Of a stretch of DNA of 35,882 nucleotides, positions 18,640-26,360 are shown piece by piece; position 1 is the stretch's first letter, and every line of letters starts with the position of its first letter. The stretch is from Candidatus Nanopelagicales bacterium (GTDB lineage Bacteria > Actinomycetota > Actinomycetes > S36-B12): contig JAFMCP010000010.1 in the NCBI GenBank assembly GCA_017857705.1, forward strand, positions 1 through 35,882, in the 5' to 3' direction. The translations under genes and the position numbers were made by a program. The notes below the pieces were generated by a model that saw only the letters and a list, made by a program, of their open reading frames with translations, searched no databases and was not told where the DNA came from.

Positions 18640-20178
18640 GTGCCCCGCGGTGATGGTCTTCTCAACCACAACCTCCTTTCCGAGGACGTCGGGCCCCAAG
18701 ACGCTTGCGGTGTTTTCGGTGTGTGGGCGCCCGGTGAAGAAGTATCGAAACTTACGTACTTTGGACTTTATGCTCTGCAACACCGTGGCCAAGAATCGGC
18801 GGGAATCGCTGTCAGCGACGGGTCCCGGATTGTAGTCTTCAAAGACATGGGTTTGGTTTCTCAGGTTTTCAATGAAGGAGCCCTTGAGTCGCTACAAGGT
18901 CATTTGGCGATCGGGCATACGCGCTACTCCACGACGGGTGCGAGTATTTGGGAGAATGCACAACCGACTTTTCGGACTACGGCTACCGGCCACTTGGCAT
19001 TGGGTCATAACGGTAATCTGACAAACACAGCTGAGTTGCGAAAGCGCATTGCAGAATTGCACAGTGGATCGGGAGAGTTGCCCTTCAATGCCGGAATGGC
19101 CGCAACCACCGACACTGAAATTTTGACAGCACTACTTGCCGCCCACCCTGACCTTTCCTTAGAAGAAGCAGCGGTTAAAGAGCTCCCTTTAGTTAAGGGA
19201 GCTTTTTCTTTAGTGTTCATGGACGACAATGCCCTCTACGCCGCTCGGGATCCGCAAGGAATCAGGCCGTTAGTACTGGGTCGACTTGAAAACGGCTGGG
19301 TTGTCGCCAGTGAATCGGCGGCACTCGACATTGTCGGAGCCTCGATTGTCCGTGAGGTTGAGCCCGGAGAACTTATTGTCATGGATTCGCAGGGATTGCG
19401 TACCCATCGATTTGCACCCGCCGTACCCAAAGGCTGTGTCTTTGAATACGTTTATTTGGCCCGCCCCGACACTTCAATTGCCCAGCGTTCCGTACAGGCC
19501 ACACGAGTTGACACCGGACGTCGCCTTGCTCGAGAACACCCCGTTGATGCGGATCTCGTTATCCCGGTTCCCGAGTCCGGTCGATACGCCGCTATTGGTT
19601 ACGCCCAGGAATCCGGGATCCCATTTGCTGAAGGCCTTGTTAAGAATTCGTACGTCGGTAGAACTTTTATTCAACCATCGCAAACAATTCGCCAATTAGG
19701 TATCCGACTTAAATTGAATCCACTAAAGGAAGTAATCGCGGGGCAACGACTCATTGTTGTTGACGACTCAATTGTCCGCGGAAACACGCAACGAGCATTA
19801 GTGCGCATGCTGCGGGAAGCAGGAGCGCTTGAGGTCCATGTTCGAATCTCAAGCCCGCCCGTTAAGTGGCCGTGTTTCTATGGAATTGATTTTGCGACGC
19901 GAGCAGAACTCATTGCCAATGGACTTAGTGTGGATGAAATTTGTGCCTCAATTGGAGCTGATTCACTTGCATTTGTCGAACTCGACGCACTAATCGAGGC
20001 AACACGTGTTCCGAAAGACAATTTGTGTCGGGCTTGCTTCGACGGTGTGTATCCCGTTGAACTTTCCGAAGAGCACAAAGTGAACCTTGAAATATTTGAA
20101 GGAATTGAACGCAGGGTCTCCGAATCCGAGCACCTCCTCGTTGATCCACTCGCCCTTGACGCACTTAATCGTCCATGA
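18640..20178 (+). CDS. purF: Amidophosphoribosyltransferase
   Basis: This 512-residue enzyme makes phosphoribosylamine from PRPP and glutamine, the first and feedback-controlled step of purine synthesis. The N-terminal nucleophile is Cys23 in DACGVFG, after a 22-residue propeptide that must be removed. The PRPP motif is LIVVDDSIVRGNT. Four Cys match the [4Fe-4S] ligands of the Bacillus-type enzyme: one in KGCVFEYVY, one in WPCFYGID, and two in NLCRACFDG. The protein is therefore expected to be oxygen-sensitive and processed. The GTG at 18640 is set by the TAGACT box. It overlaps purM through ATGA. Confidence 0.97.
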   Translation: MPRGDGLLNHNLLSEDVGPQDACGVFGVWAPGEEVSKLTYFGLYALQHRGQESAGIAVSDGSRIVVFKDMGLVSQVFNEGALESLQGHLAIGHTRYSTTGASIWENAQPTFRTTATGHLALGHNGNLTNTAELRKRIAELHSGSGELPFNAGMAATTDTEILTALLAAHPDLSLEEAAVKELPLVKGAFSLVFMDDNALYAARDPQGIRPLVLGRLENGWVVASESAALDIVGASIVREVEPGELIVMDSQGLRTHRFAPAVPKGCVFEYVYLARPDTSIAQRSVQATRVDTGRRLAREHPVDADLVIPVPESGRYAAIGYAQESGIPFAEGLVKNSYVGRTFIQPSQTIRQLGIRLKLNPLKEVIAGQRLIVVDDSIVRGNTQRALVRMLREAGALEVHVRISSPPVKWPCFYGIDFATRAELIANGLSVDEICASIGADSLAFVELDALIEATRVPKDNLCRACFDGVYPVELSEEHKVNLEIFEGIERRVSESEHLLVDPLALDALNRP

Positions 20179-21272
20179 CGGACTTGGGCGCAACGTACGC
20201 GCAAGCGGGTGTCGATGTCGAGTCCGGTGAGCGTGCCGTTGAGTTAATGCGCGCATCCATACTGGCAAGTACCAGGCCAGAAGTTGTTGGCGACTTCGGA
20301 GGTTTCGCCGGGCTTTTTGACATCTCGGCGGCAAAGAAAATGCGCAAACCACTTCTGGCAACGTCAACGGATGGTGTCGGAACCAAGATCGCAGTTGCAC
20401 GCGCACTCGACATTCACCACACCGTTGGGTTGGACTTGGTAGCAATGGTGGTTGACGACTTGGTTGTTTGTGGCGCCGAACCACTGTTTATGACCGATTA
20501 CATCGCGGTTGGTTCGGTTAACCCTGAACGCGTTGCCAGCATCGTGGCTGGAATAGCTCGCGGTTGTGAGCTAGCAGGTTGTTCGCTCGTGGGTGGGGAG
20601 ACTGCCGAACACCCAGGGTTAATGGCCCCCGATGAATACGACATTGCGGGAGCAGGAACTGGAATTGTTGACGCAGAGAATCTTCTAGGGCCTGAGAAAG
20701 TGAGAGTGGGTGACGTTGTCATTGCCATGAAGTCTTCCGGGTTGCATTCCAACGGTTACTCGCTTGCTCGGCACGTACTCCTAGGTGAAGGAAGACTGGG
20801 GCTGGACGCATACATCGACGTACTCGGTCGGACGGTAGGTGAAGAACTGTTAGAGCCCACGCAGATCTACGCCCTCGATGCACTCGCTTTGATTAGGGAA
20901 TCGCGGGTTCATGCCTTTAGTCATGTCACAGGGGGTGGTATCGCAGCGAATTTGGCCCGGGTGTTGCCCAAAAATCTTGCAGCTGATGTCTACCGCCAAA
21001 CTTGGGCGCCCGCGGAAATATTCAACTTAATTTGTAGTGAAGGAAATGTTTCGAAGGGTGACGCTGAAAAAACATTCAATATGGGAATCGGCATGTTTGC
21101 CATTGTTCCTGAGGCATATGTTGATTCAAGTCTTGAAATTTTAGGAAGCCGTGAAATTGATGCATGGGTGTGCGGCTCGATCCGCGATCGAAATGTCGGC
21201 GAAACAGGCGATTCACCGGCTAAAGGTGGCGGTGGGGGATCAGTGAGTCTTGTGGGGACCTACGACACGTAG
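20175..21272 (+). CDS. purM: Phosphoribosylformylglycinamidine cyclo-ligase (AIR synthetase)
   Basis: This 365-residue ATP-dependent enzyme closes FGAM to aminoimidazole ribonucleotide. Diagnostic stretches are LLATSTDGVGTKIAVA, DDLVVCGAEPLFMTDYIA, LVGGETAEHPG and MKSSGLHSNGYSLAR, all in the family order, followed by HVTGGGIAANLARVLP. The ATG overlaps the purF stop by four bases. The protein ends with a Gly-rich tail (GGGGGSVSLVG). It closes the purine cluster; DUF3073 follows on the opposite strand after nine bases. Confidence 0.97.
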   Translation: MTDLGATYAQAGVDVESGERAVELMRASILASTRPEVVGDFGGFAGLFDISAAKKMRKPLLATSTDGVGTKIAVARALDIHHTVGLDLVAMVVDDLVVCGAEPLFMTDYIAVGSVNPERVASIVAGIARGCELAGCSLVGGETAEHPGLMAPDEYDIAGAGTGIVDAENLLGPEKVRVGDVVIAMKSSGLHSNGYSLARHVLLGEGRLGLDAYIDVLGRTVGEELLEPTQIYALDALALIRESRVHAFSHVTGGGIAANLARVLPKNLAADVYRQTWAPAEIFNLICSEGNVSKGDAEKTFNMGIGMFAIVPEAYVDSSLEILGSREIDAWVCGSIRDRNVGETGDSPAKGGGGGSVSLVGTYDT

Positions 21273-21281
21273 GACTCACAA

Positions 21282-21491
21282 TTAATTAGCGGCTTCGTCT
21301 TCACTGTCTTCGTAGTATTTGGCGTAAGGGTCCGCGTCGGGATCCTCTTCGGTGACTACCTCTTCAACGTACACAGTTGCGGGTTGTCCGCTCAGTTCAG
21401 CCTGCAACCGATCAAAGTCGGTCTGAGGCCCGCCGTATTTGAGTTCGCGCGCAACTTTTGTTTGCTTGGCTTTCGCTCGGCCGCGTCCCAT
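21282..21491 (-). CDS. DUF3073 family protein
   Basis: A 69-residue, highly charged protein with the family hallmark MGRGRAKAKQTKVARELKY at the N-terminus and an acidic C-terminus (DPDADPYAKYYEDSEDE). This family is, to my knowledge, restricted to Actinobacteria and has no known function. A basic head and acidic tail suggest nucleic acid or ribosome contact, but that is only an inference. Position next to purM, on the opposite strand, is common in actinobacteria in my recollection. A purine-rich ribosome site (AGAGGGGG) lies about 11 bases before the ATG. Confidence 0.9.
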   Translation of the reverse strand: MGRGRAKAKQTKVARELKYGGPQTDFDRLQAELSGQPATVYVEEVVTEEDPDADPYAKYYEDSEDEAAN

Positions 21492-21617
21492 GACTCGACC
21501 CCCTCTTCCAGTAAATACCGGTAGCTAGTGGACTAATAGTATCGATGGGGGCACTCTCACCCGCCACCTGAGCAATACTACCTTCCACCTTCAGGGTGTG
21601 TGGATGCACCAATGGAA

Positions 21618-22688
21618 CTATGCGGAGATCCGCTCCCACGCCTTAGCTTCAGCTGCTGCCACGGGGGTAATTTGGGTATTTTTTGCAGATTCGAGGACCT
21701 CAAGGGTGGTCTGGTAAACCTTCATTACCTGCTCGCGAGCTCTTTCAACATCTGCCCCAACCAACTCTTCTGCCACTTGAATCACACCCCCGCAATTGAC
21801 CATGAAGTCTGGGGCGTACAAAATCCCTGCGGCTGCAAGGAGATCCCCAACGTGGGGGTCGGCCAATTGGTTATTGGCCCCGCCGCAGATCAAAGTTACC
21901 CCGGCAGTGGTTAAATCGGGAATCAACTCTGAGGTAATGAATCCCCCCATGGCGTTCGGGGAAATAATCGATGGTCGGGCAGCCAACATTTCTTCGATGG
22001 AGTCAACGAATTCAACATCGGGGTATTTCGCCAAGATTTCGGAACGAGCATTTGCGATCGGGTCCATAGCGATTACTTTGGCACCGCCGGATTCGATCAG
22101 GTGTGAAATGAGTCGTCCCCCAACTTTGCCGGCCCCAACCACGCCAACGACCGACTGTGACAGGTCATTGCGTCCGCTCAAAAACTCAACAGAGGCCTGA
22201 ATCCCCTGCCAGATTCCTAGAGCGGTCAGGATCCCTGAGTCACCAACGCCACCGTTTTCCGGTGACCTACCGGTGACATATTGACTGGTTTCGCCCAATA
22301 TATCCATGTCGGCAACCTGCATTCCTACATCACCCGCAGTGACATATTTCCCTCCCAATGACTCAATTAGGAGTCCATAGTTAAGCAATTCCTGGCGCGA
22401 CTTGTTCGCCGGATCAGCGATCAGAACGGCCTTACCGCCCCCGTGATTGAGTCCGGCGAGCGCATTTTTTAATGTCATTGCGCGAGAAAGTCGAAGAGCA
22501 TCCGAATAGGCCGCAGCGTAAGGACTCGGGTGCTCCGAATAAAGGGCCATCCGGGTACCACCTAAAGCTGGCCCTAATTTGGTGGAGTGAATTGCAATGA
22601 CGGCGCGTAAACCGGTATCGGGGTCTTGGCTAATCACCACCTCTTCGTGGTCGGAAAACTCGGCCCATGGATCGGTGGTGGTTGCCAT
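21618..22688 (-). CDS. Glu/Leu/Phe/Val dehydrogenase family protein (valine/leucine dehydrogenase type)
   Basis: This 356-residue NAD-dependent amino acid dehydrogenase has the substrate-binding/catalytic segment AGLNHGGGKAVLIAD (catalytic Lys), preceded by LGGTRMALY. Its Rossmann dinucleotide site is VGVVGAGKVGGRL, and VNCGGVIQVAEELVG lies near the C-terminus. The short length and GGTRM motif match the valine/leucine/phenylalanine group rather than the ~450-residue glutamate enzymes. It probably deaminates branched-chain amino acids to 2-oxo acids, feeding catabolism or branched fatty acid primers. The ATG at 22688 is six bases after TACCCT, a leaderless start. The exact substrate is unresolved. 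Confidence 0.9.
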   Translation of the reverse strand: MATTTDPWAEFSDHEEVVISQDPDTGLRAVIAIHSTKLGPALGGTRMALYSEHPSPYAAAYSDALRLSRAMTLKNALAGLNHGGGKAVLIADPANKSRQELLNYGLLIESLGGKYVTAGDVGMQVADMDILGETSQYVTGRSPENGGVGDSGILTALGIWQGIQASVEFLSGRNDLSQSVVGVVGAGKVGGRLISHLIESGGAKVIAMDPIANARSEILAKYPDVEFVDSIEEMLAARPSIISPNAMGGFITSELIPDLTTAGVTLICGGANNQLADPHVGDLLAAAGILYAPDFMVNCGGVIQVAEELVGADVERAREQVMKVYQTTLEVLESAKNTQITPVAAAEAKAWERISA

Positions 22689-22694
22689 GCATGC

Positions 22695-22700
22695 AGGGTA
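22695..22700 (-). promoter_or_regulatory. -10 box of leaderless amino acid dehydrogenase promoter
   Basis: TACCCT on the minus strand, then six bases, then the ATG at 22688. It uses the same hexamer as the DUF368 promoter. Confidence 0.6.
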
Positions 22701-22768
22701 GTCCCCCTAGTTTTGGCAAGGGGTGACATGGGGAACTCGTTTAGGCTTGCATATTCAGCGAAGAGGGC

Positions 22769-22774
22769 TACCGT
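22769..22774 (+). promoter_or_regulatory. -10 box upstream of bldC leader ORF
   Basis: TACCGT lies seven bases before the ATG at 22782. TTGCAT (22747-22752) is a passable -35 box with a 16-bp spacer. Confidence 0.5.
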
Positions 22775-22781
22775 TATCATC

Positions 22782-22823
22782 ATGCGCGGGGGTGTTCAAT
22801 TTTTACCCCGATTTACGTCATGA
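22782..22823 (+). CDS. Possible 13-residue leader peptide coupled to bldC
   Basis: A short frame (MRGGVQFLPRFTS) starts seven bases after a -10 box and stops at TGA, overlapping the bldC ATG (ATGA at 22820-22823). The leader also contains GGGGT and ACCCC arms that could pair as a hairpin. It may be the first translated element of a leaderless bldC message. Equally, it may be an accident of a short 5' region. Coding cannot be shown from so few codons. Confidence 0.35.
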   Translation: MRGGVQFLPRFTS

Positions 22824-23143
22824 ATACGACGAGGGGAGTTGTAACAAGAGTGAACTCGCTTAACCCACGACCATTCGGCAGTTCTGCTCAGCAGCCTGTT
22901 TCGAGTGCGCTAACCAATAATGCCCAAGCTGCCCGCGTAAATCAGATTCCTGAAACGGAACACTTGATGACGCCCGGCGAGGTCGCGTCCCTTTTCCGAG
23001 TGGACCCCAAGACCGTTACCCGCTGGGCAAAAGCCGGAAAGTTGACCAGCATTCGCACCCTCGGAGGCCATCGCCGCTACCGATCCTCTGAAGTGCGTCT
23101 ACTGCTGGAAAAGAATGGTGCTCGCATCGGAGACGGTATTTAG
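22820..23143 (+). CDS. bldC: BldC-family MerR-like DNA-binding regulator
   Basis: A 107-residue protein whose C-terminal half is almost identical in pattern to actinobacterial BldC: LMTPGEVASLFRVDP, then TVTRWAKAGKLTSIRTLGGHRRYR. This is a winged helix-turn-helix of the MerR type without an effector domain. In Streptomyces BldC binds direct repeats cooperatively and delays development; in a simple unicell it is probably a general regulator. The first ~48 residues are a low-complexity polar extension not present in the 68-residue Streptomyces protein, so the true start could be later. No alternative start with a better signal was found. Confidence 0.9.
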   Translation: MNTTRGVVTRVNSLNPRPFGSSAQQPVSSALTNNAQAARVNQIPETEHLMTPGEVASLFRVDPKTVTRWAKAGKLTSIRTLGGHRRYRSSEVRLLLEKNGARIGDGI

Positions 23144-23159
23144 TCCTTCGACTGTCGTT

Positions 23160-23206
23160 TTTGTTTGAGGGCAGGTTTGTTTGAGGGCAGGTTTGCTTGG
23201 GGGAGG
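23160..23206. repeat. 16-bp tandem repeat, three copies, abutting the plsC -10 box
   Basis: Perfect 16-mers TTTGTTTGAGGGCAGG at 23160-23175 and 23176-23191 are followed by a degenerate third copy at 23192-23206. The array ends immediately before TAGTGT, so it forms the whole upstream promoter region of plsC, including the -35 position. Confidence 0.9.
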
Positions 23207-23212
23207 TAGTGT
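23207..23212 (+). promoter_or_regulatory. -10 box of leaderless plsC promoter
   Basis: TAGTGT, then six bases, then the plsC GTG at 23219. The GGGGGAGG just upstream resembles a ribosome site. It would be too far from the GTG, and it is part of the tandem repeat. Confidence 0.6.
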
Positions 23213-23218
23213 TGGGAC

Positions 23219-23971
23219 GTGGCCGAACCGTTCTATCAATCAATAGTTCTGATAGCCAAAGGCGCTTTTGCCGGGCTGGGTCTCAAGATCGATATTGTTG
23301 GTGAGGAAAACATTCCCACCTCCGGTGGTGTGCTGCTCGCAATCAACCACACAAGCTACTTGGATTTTGCCCTAGGTGGAATTCCCGCTCACATGCGTGG
23401 ACGCAGGCTGGTTCGTTTTATGGCGAAGGATTCTATTTTCAAACACAAAATTGCTGGCCCGCTCATGCGTGGCATGAAACACATTCCCGTGGATCGTGAT
23501 GCTGGTTCCCAAGCGTTTCGCGATGCGGTTGCTGACTTAAAAAAAGGTGAAATTGTGGGGGTATTCCCCGAGGCCACAATGAGCAGATCTTTGGATATTA
23601 AAGATGTCAAGAGCGGGACGATTCGAATGGCGCGAGTGGCCAAAGTGCCTGTGCTACCCATGATAATTTTTGGGGGACACCGCGTGCTCTCCTATGCGGG
23701 TAAAGACTTAACTCGTGGACGTCCAATTGTGATTATGGTGGGAAAACCACTTGACATCTCCGGTGACGCAGAAGTTGCTAATGACCGATTGCGTGAATCA
23801 CTACGAGACTTATTAGCTCAAGCGATTGAACGGTACCCCGATAAAGCGGAAGGCGCCCCGTGGATCCCGGCTCGTTTTGGTGGAGGCGCACCCACGCTTG
23901 AAGAGGCTGAGGAAATCGAAGTCAAAGTGCGAACAGAACGCGCTGCAAAAAAGGCACAAAGAAAAAAGTAG
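23219..23971 (+). CDS. plsC: 1-acyl-sn-glycerol-3-phosphate acyltransferase family protein
   Basis: This 250-residue membrane-associated acyltransferase has the catalytic HxxxxD motif as NHTSYLDFA (about residues 43-51) and the substrate-binding FPEATMSRS (about 117-125; the usual EGT/EGGR element appears as PEATMS). An N-terminal hydrophobic stretch is also present. It should acylate lysophosphatidic acid to phosphatidic acid for phospholipid synthesis. The C-terminal tail is charged and Lys-rich (KKAQRKK). Its stop abuts the stop of the convergent nuclease gene with no intergenic base. Confidence 0.9.
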   Translation: MAEPFYQSIVLIAKGAFAGLGLKIDIVGEENIPTSGGVLLAINHTSYLDFALGGIPAHMRGRRLVRFMAKDSIFKHKIAGPLMRGMKHIPVDRDAGSQAFRDAVADLKKGEIVGVFPEATMSRSLDIKDVKSGTIRMARVAKVPVLPMIIFGGHRVLSYAGKDLTRGRPIVIMVGKPLDISGDAEVANDRLRESLRDLLAQAIERYPDKAEGAPWIPARFGGGAPTLEEAEEIEVKVRTERAAKKAQRKK

Positions 23972-25336
23972 TTAATAGTCTCCCCAAGCCTTTGCAGTAA
24001 TCGTCACATTTCGATTGGACATGAGAGCAACTCGGTCCCCTTTATCGCGCAATAGCGTTGAATCTCTACCCCAATACTGTGTAGAACGAGTTGGAGTTCC
24101 TTTTCCAATTCGAACAGTGAGAATCTTGCCGGGTTTGATTACCGAGTTAACCAGGAACGGGTAAGTGGAGACACCCCGCCGGAGGTAGTAGCCATCAAGC
24201 AAAACAGGATCAAGGCCATCATTTTTGATTCTTATATATTCCTGATTCGCACGCGCGGCCATTGACTTTGCAGTGGAGACCGCATTGACTTTTGTTATCC
24301 GCAACACGCCCTGCAAGGGATCTGAACAATCAAGGACGCACGGATACTCGTAGTAATTTCGCATTGCAGTGTTGCGATCCAACAAGTAGGCGCCATCTCC
24401 AAGGAATAATTTAGGTGCAATGTTGGGGAATAGCGCTGTTTCGGAGTTCATGTAGAGGTCACGTGGTTTAGGTGTGCCATTAACGCCAACACCGGCATGC
24501 ACCACTCGAAAGTCATTTGGTGCCAGCACCGATCCACCGGGAAAGTAAAACCAAGATGTCAAACTTGAGTCCCGTAGTAACCATCCTGTGAGGTCAACGT
24601 CTTGATCACCAATATTGCGAACAGTAATGAATTCCCCATTGATGTTTTCATTATCATTTCCTGGGGCATCCCAATTGACGATCACGCTGATATTGGCATC
24701 CGGTTGTTCAAGTGGCCCGCAATATTTTGGATTCCAAATCCCTCGATTTTCGAGTTGGGTTTGCGCGATCATGACACGATACTGGTAAGACAGTGAGGAC
24801 TCATTCTTGACGGTGAACCACATGGCCAGGCCGGACTGGGCAATGATCGCTTGGACATCAATGTCGTACTGTTCAGTGAGCGGATTCCAGGCAAATGCGT
24901 AACGTTGGATCCGGCCGCGATTCTCTGACTCCTTACTGAGTGAACGCAACTGCACTCGAGAGCCAGGCCGCAAAACAGACTTCAAGACCTCGGTTGCCTC
25001 TGCGCCTCCACACATATCGGCATCCCGGTGCACATTATTAAACCCACGAATTTCGGGAGTGTTAACTCCTAAAAGCCGAACAGTCACAAAATCTGATGTT
25101 CCATCTTCAATAAAACGAAATGTGTCGCCGTCGGCCACAACATCTACAACCCCGGTTTCTTGAATGGGAATATCGAGATAGCGTGTTTGAAATGAATTAG
25201 GGGGAGCAGCCTGAGCCGCCGGCACTCCCATGGGCACTGCCGTGGGCACTGCCGTGGACACTGCCGTGGACACTGCCATGGGCACTGAGGCAGCCAGCAC
25301 GAGTAGAACAGTCGCAACGCTTGCTACAAATTTCAT
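23972..25336 (-). CDS. Secreted thermonuclease-like protein with lamin-tail domains
   Basis: This is a 454-residue exported protein. A signal peptide (about residues 1-44, ending AAQAA) contains a repetitive Ala/Val/Thr/Pro stretch. Next is a staphylococcal-nuclease-like domain (about 60-195) with VVADGDTFRFI (Asp69, Asp71), VRLLGVNTPE (Arg87, Glu95) and a GRIQRYAFAW Arg. One Ca-binding Asp of the classical enzyme appears as Asn92. A lamin-tail domain follows (about 220-320; EFITVRNIGDQDVDLTGWLL), then a second, weaker one at the C-terminus (EYIRIKNDGLDPVLLDGYYL). Extracellular DNA/RNA degradation for nutrients is the likely role. The open frame extends to 25489, but the ATG at 25336 starts directly at the signal peptide. 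Confidence 0.88.
   Translation of the reverse strand: MKFVASVATVLLVLAASVPMAVSTAVSTAVPTAVPMGVPAAQAAPPNSFQTRYLDIPIQETGVVDVVADGDTFRFIEDGTSDFVTVRLLGVNTPEIRGFNNVHRDADMCGGAEATEVLKSVLRPGSRVQLRSLSKESENRGRIQRYAFAWNPLTEQYDIDVQAIIAQSGLAMWFTVKNESSLSYQYRVMIAQTQLENRGIWNPKYCGPLEQPDANISVIVNWDAPGNDNENINGEFITVRNIGDQDVDLTGWLLRDSSLTSWFYFPGGSVLAPNDFRVVHAGVGVNGTPKPRDLYMNSETALFPNIAPKLFLGDGAYLLDRNTAMRNYYEYPCVLDCSDPLQGVLRITKVNAVSTAKSMAARANQEYIRIKNDGLDPVLLDGYYLRRGVSTYPFLVNSVIKPGKILTVRIGKGTPTRSTQYWGRDSTLLRDKGDRVALMSNRNVTITAKAWGDY
25221..25291. repeat. 12-bp tandem repeat in the nuclease signal peptide
   Basis: Near-identical 12-mers (for example GGGCACTGCCGT at 25232-25243 and 25244-25255) follow one another to 25291, with a degenerate copy before them. 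They encode repeated four-residue Ala-Val-Ser/Pro-Thr blocks immediately after the hydrophobic core of the signal peptide. Confidence 0.9.
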
Positions 25337-25441
25337 GACGGTAACACCATAACCCGGATCAGAATTGGAGCCGGACACCCCTGAACTGAAAACCCCGACG
25401 CGGTTAAGCGACGCGGTAATGAGTCGATAAAAGGAATCCAC

Positions 25442-25470
25442 TTGGCAAATTATACCCCTGGGGGTATGAT
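25442..25470 (+). promoter_or_regulatory. Sigma70-type promoter with embedded CsoR-like operator
   Basis: TTGGCA (25442-25447) and TATGAT (25465-25470) are separated by exactly 17 bases. Inside the spacer is a perfect inverted repeat, ATACCCC-TG-GGGGTAT (25452-25467), the form bound by CsoR/CstR-type Cu(I) or persulfide sensors (family knowledge). It drives the Cys-rich gene at 25509, which has an AAAGG ribosome site. A bound repressor here would block RNA polymerase directly. No csoR gene lies in the window. Confidence 0.75.
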
Positions 25471-25508
25471 CACGATTCGAGCTGGTCAACCCGAAAGGTA
25501 ATTTCTCA

Positions 25509-25685
25509 ATGTGTCGTCAAGTGAGCTGCAAAACCTGCAAGAAGGCAACCTGGGCTGGTTGCGGAAACCATAAGAATGAAGTGCTTCGCGGCATCCCTAA
25601 GAATCAACGATGCGCATGCACGGCGGCGGACAAAGCGGCTGCACGCGCGAACAAGGGATTCTTTGCCAAAATTTTCGGTGGCTGA
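25509..25685 (+). CDS. Small Cys-rich protein, candidate metal- or thiol-responsive
   Basis: This 58-residue cytosolic protein has six Cys at positions 2, 7, 10, 18, 35 and 37, and His21. The pattern is MCRxVxCKxCxKxTWxGCGxH, then VxxxIPxxQRCxC. The CxxC at 7-10 and CxC at 35-37 could form a Zn or Cu(I) site. I recall small proteins of this pattern in other bacteria and fungi, without any known function. The basic, Ala-rich C-terminus (residues 40-58) looks helical. The gene is divergent from the nuclease and has a ribosome site (GAAAGG). Its promoter carries a CsoR-type operator, suggesting induction by copper or reactive sulfur. Its size explains why it is easily missed. Confidence 0.8.
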   Translation: MCRQVSCKTCKKATWAGCGNHKNEVLRGIPKNQRCACTAADKAAARANKGFFAKIFGG

Positions 25686-25691
25686 ACTTGA

Positions 25692-26243
25692 TTAACTTGC
25701 CGGATCAATTCTCCAACGAAGCATCTGGTGTGAACCCTGTTCACGGGGGGCTGTGAACTCTTCCACCAAGACACCCCCATTGTTGGAAATGACTTTTTGG
25801 GAAGCAAGGTTGTCCAAAGTGGTCGTAAGTTCAACAAAAGGCAAGCCCACATCCCAAGCAAGTGGCAGCGTCTGCGCAAGCGCAGATGTTGCATATCCCC
25901 GACCCTGACGATCAGACACAACCCCGTACCCGATGTGCCCAAGGACGTAGGTTGGGAGTTCTATCGTGTTATTTTGCCAGCGCACATTGATACTGCCAGC
26001 AAATTCGCCGTCCCACATCCAACGCATGACAGAGGGCAATCGTGGCACCGGATCACCGCTGGGAAGGGTCACTGTCCTTGGGGTGTCCCCATTCATAGTC
26101 TGCACCAAAATATCGGGTGAATTCCTCGCAAGATGGAAAGCGTTCTCAACACCTCCAGCAAAAAAGGCATCAAACGTCCATCCAGATTCGAGCGAGCGCA
26201 AATATGAAGGGACATATTCGACACTGGGCACAATCATTTCCAC
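25692..26243 (-). CDS. GNAT-family N-acetyltransferase
   Basis: This 183-residue acetyltransferase has an acetyl-CoA pyrophosphate-binding motif, LGHIGYGVVSDRQGRGYATSAL (about residues 100-121, with Q/RxxGxG/A as RQGRGYA). It is followed by LTTTLDNLASQKVISNNGG, the usual Asn-containing helix. Substrate is unknown; the family modifies antibiotics, polyamines and protein amino termini. The GTG at 26243 lies six bases after a TAGTCT box, so the mRNA is probably leaderless. It converges on the Cys-rich gene with a six-base gap. Confidence 0.87.
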   Translation of the reverse strand: MEMIVPSVEYVPSYLRSLESGWTFDAFFAGGVENAFHLARNSPDILVQTMNGDTPRTVTLPSGDPVPRLPSVMRWMWDGEFAGSINVRWQNNTIELPTYVLGHIGYGVVSDRQGRGYATSALAQTLPLAWDVGLPFVELTTTLDNLASQKVISNNGGVLVEEFTAPREQGSHQMLRWRIDPAS

Positions 26244-26249
26244 CGCCCA

Positions 26250-26255
26250 AGACTA
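26250..26255 (-). promoter_or_regulatory. -10 box of leaderless acetyltransferase promoter
   Basis: TAGTCT on the minus strand, then six bases, then the GTG at 26243. Confidence 0.6.
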
Positions 26256-26360
26256 ATCGGAAAGGTTGAGGCTAAAGGTGTCCTATATTTTGTGAACTCT
26301 ATTTCTAATTTGACCAACCCTCAGTGGCAACGCAACCCAACGGCATGGCAAGGTTAGGGA

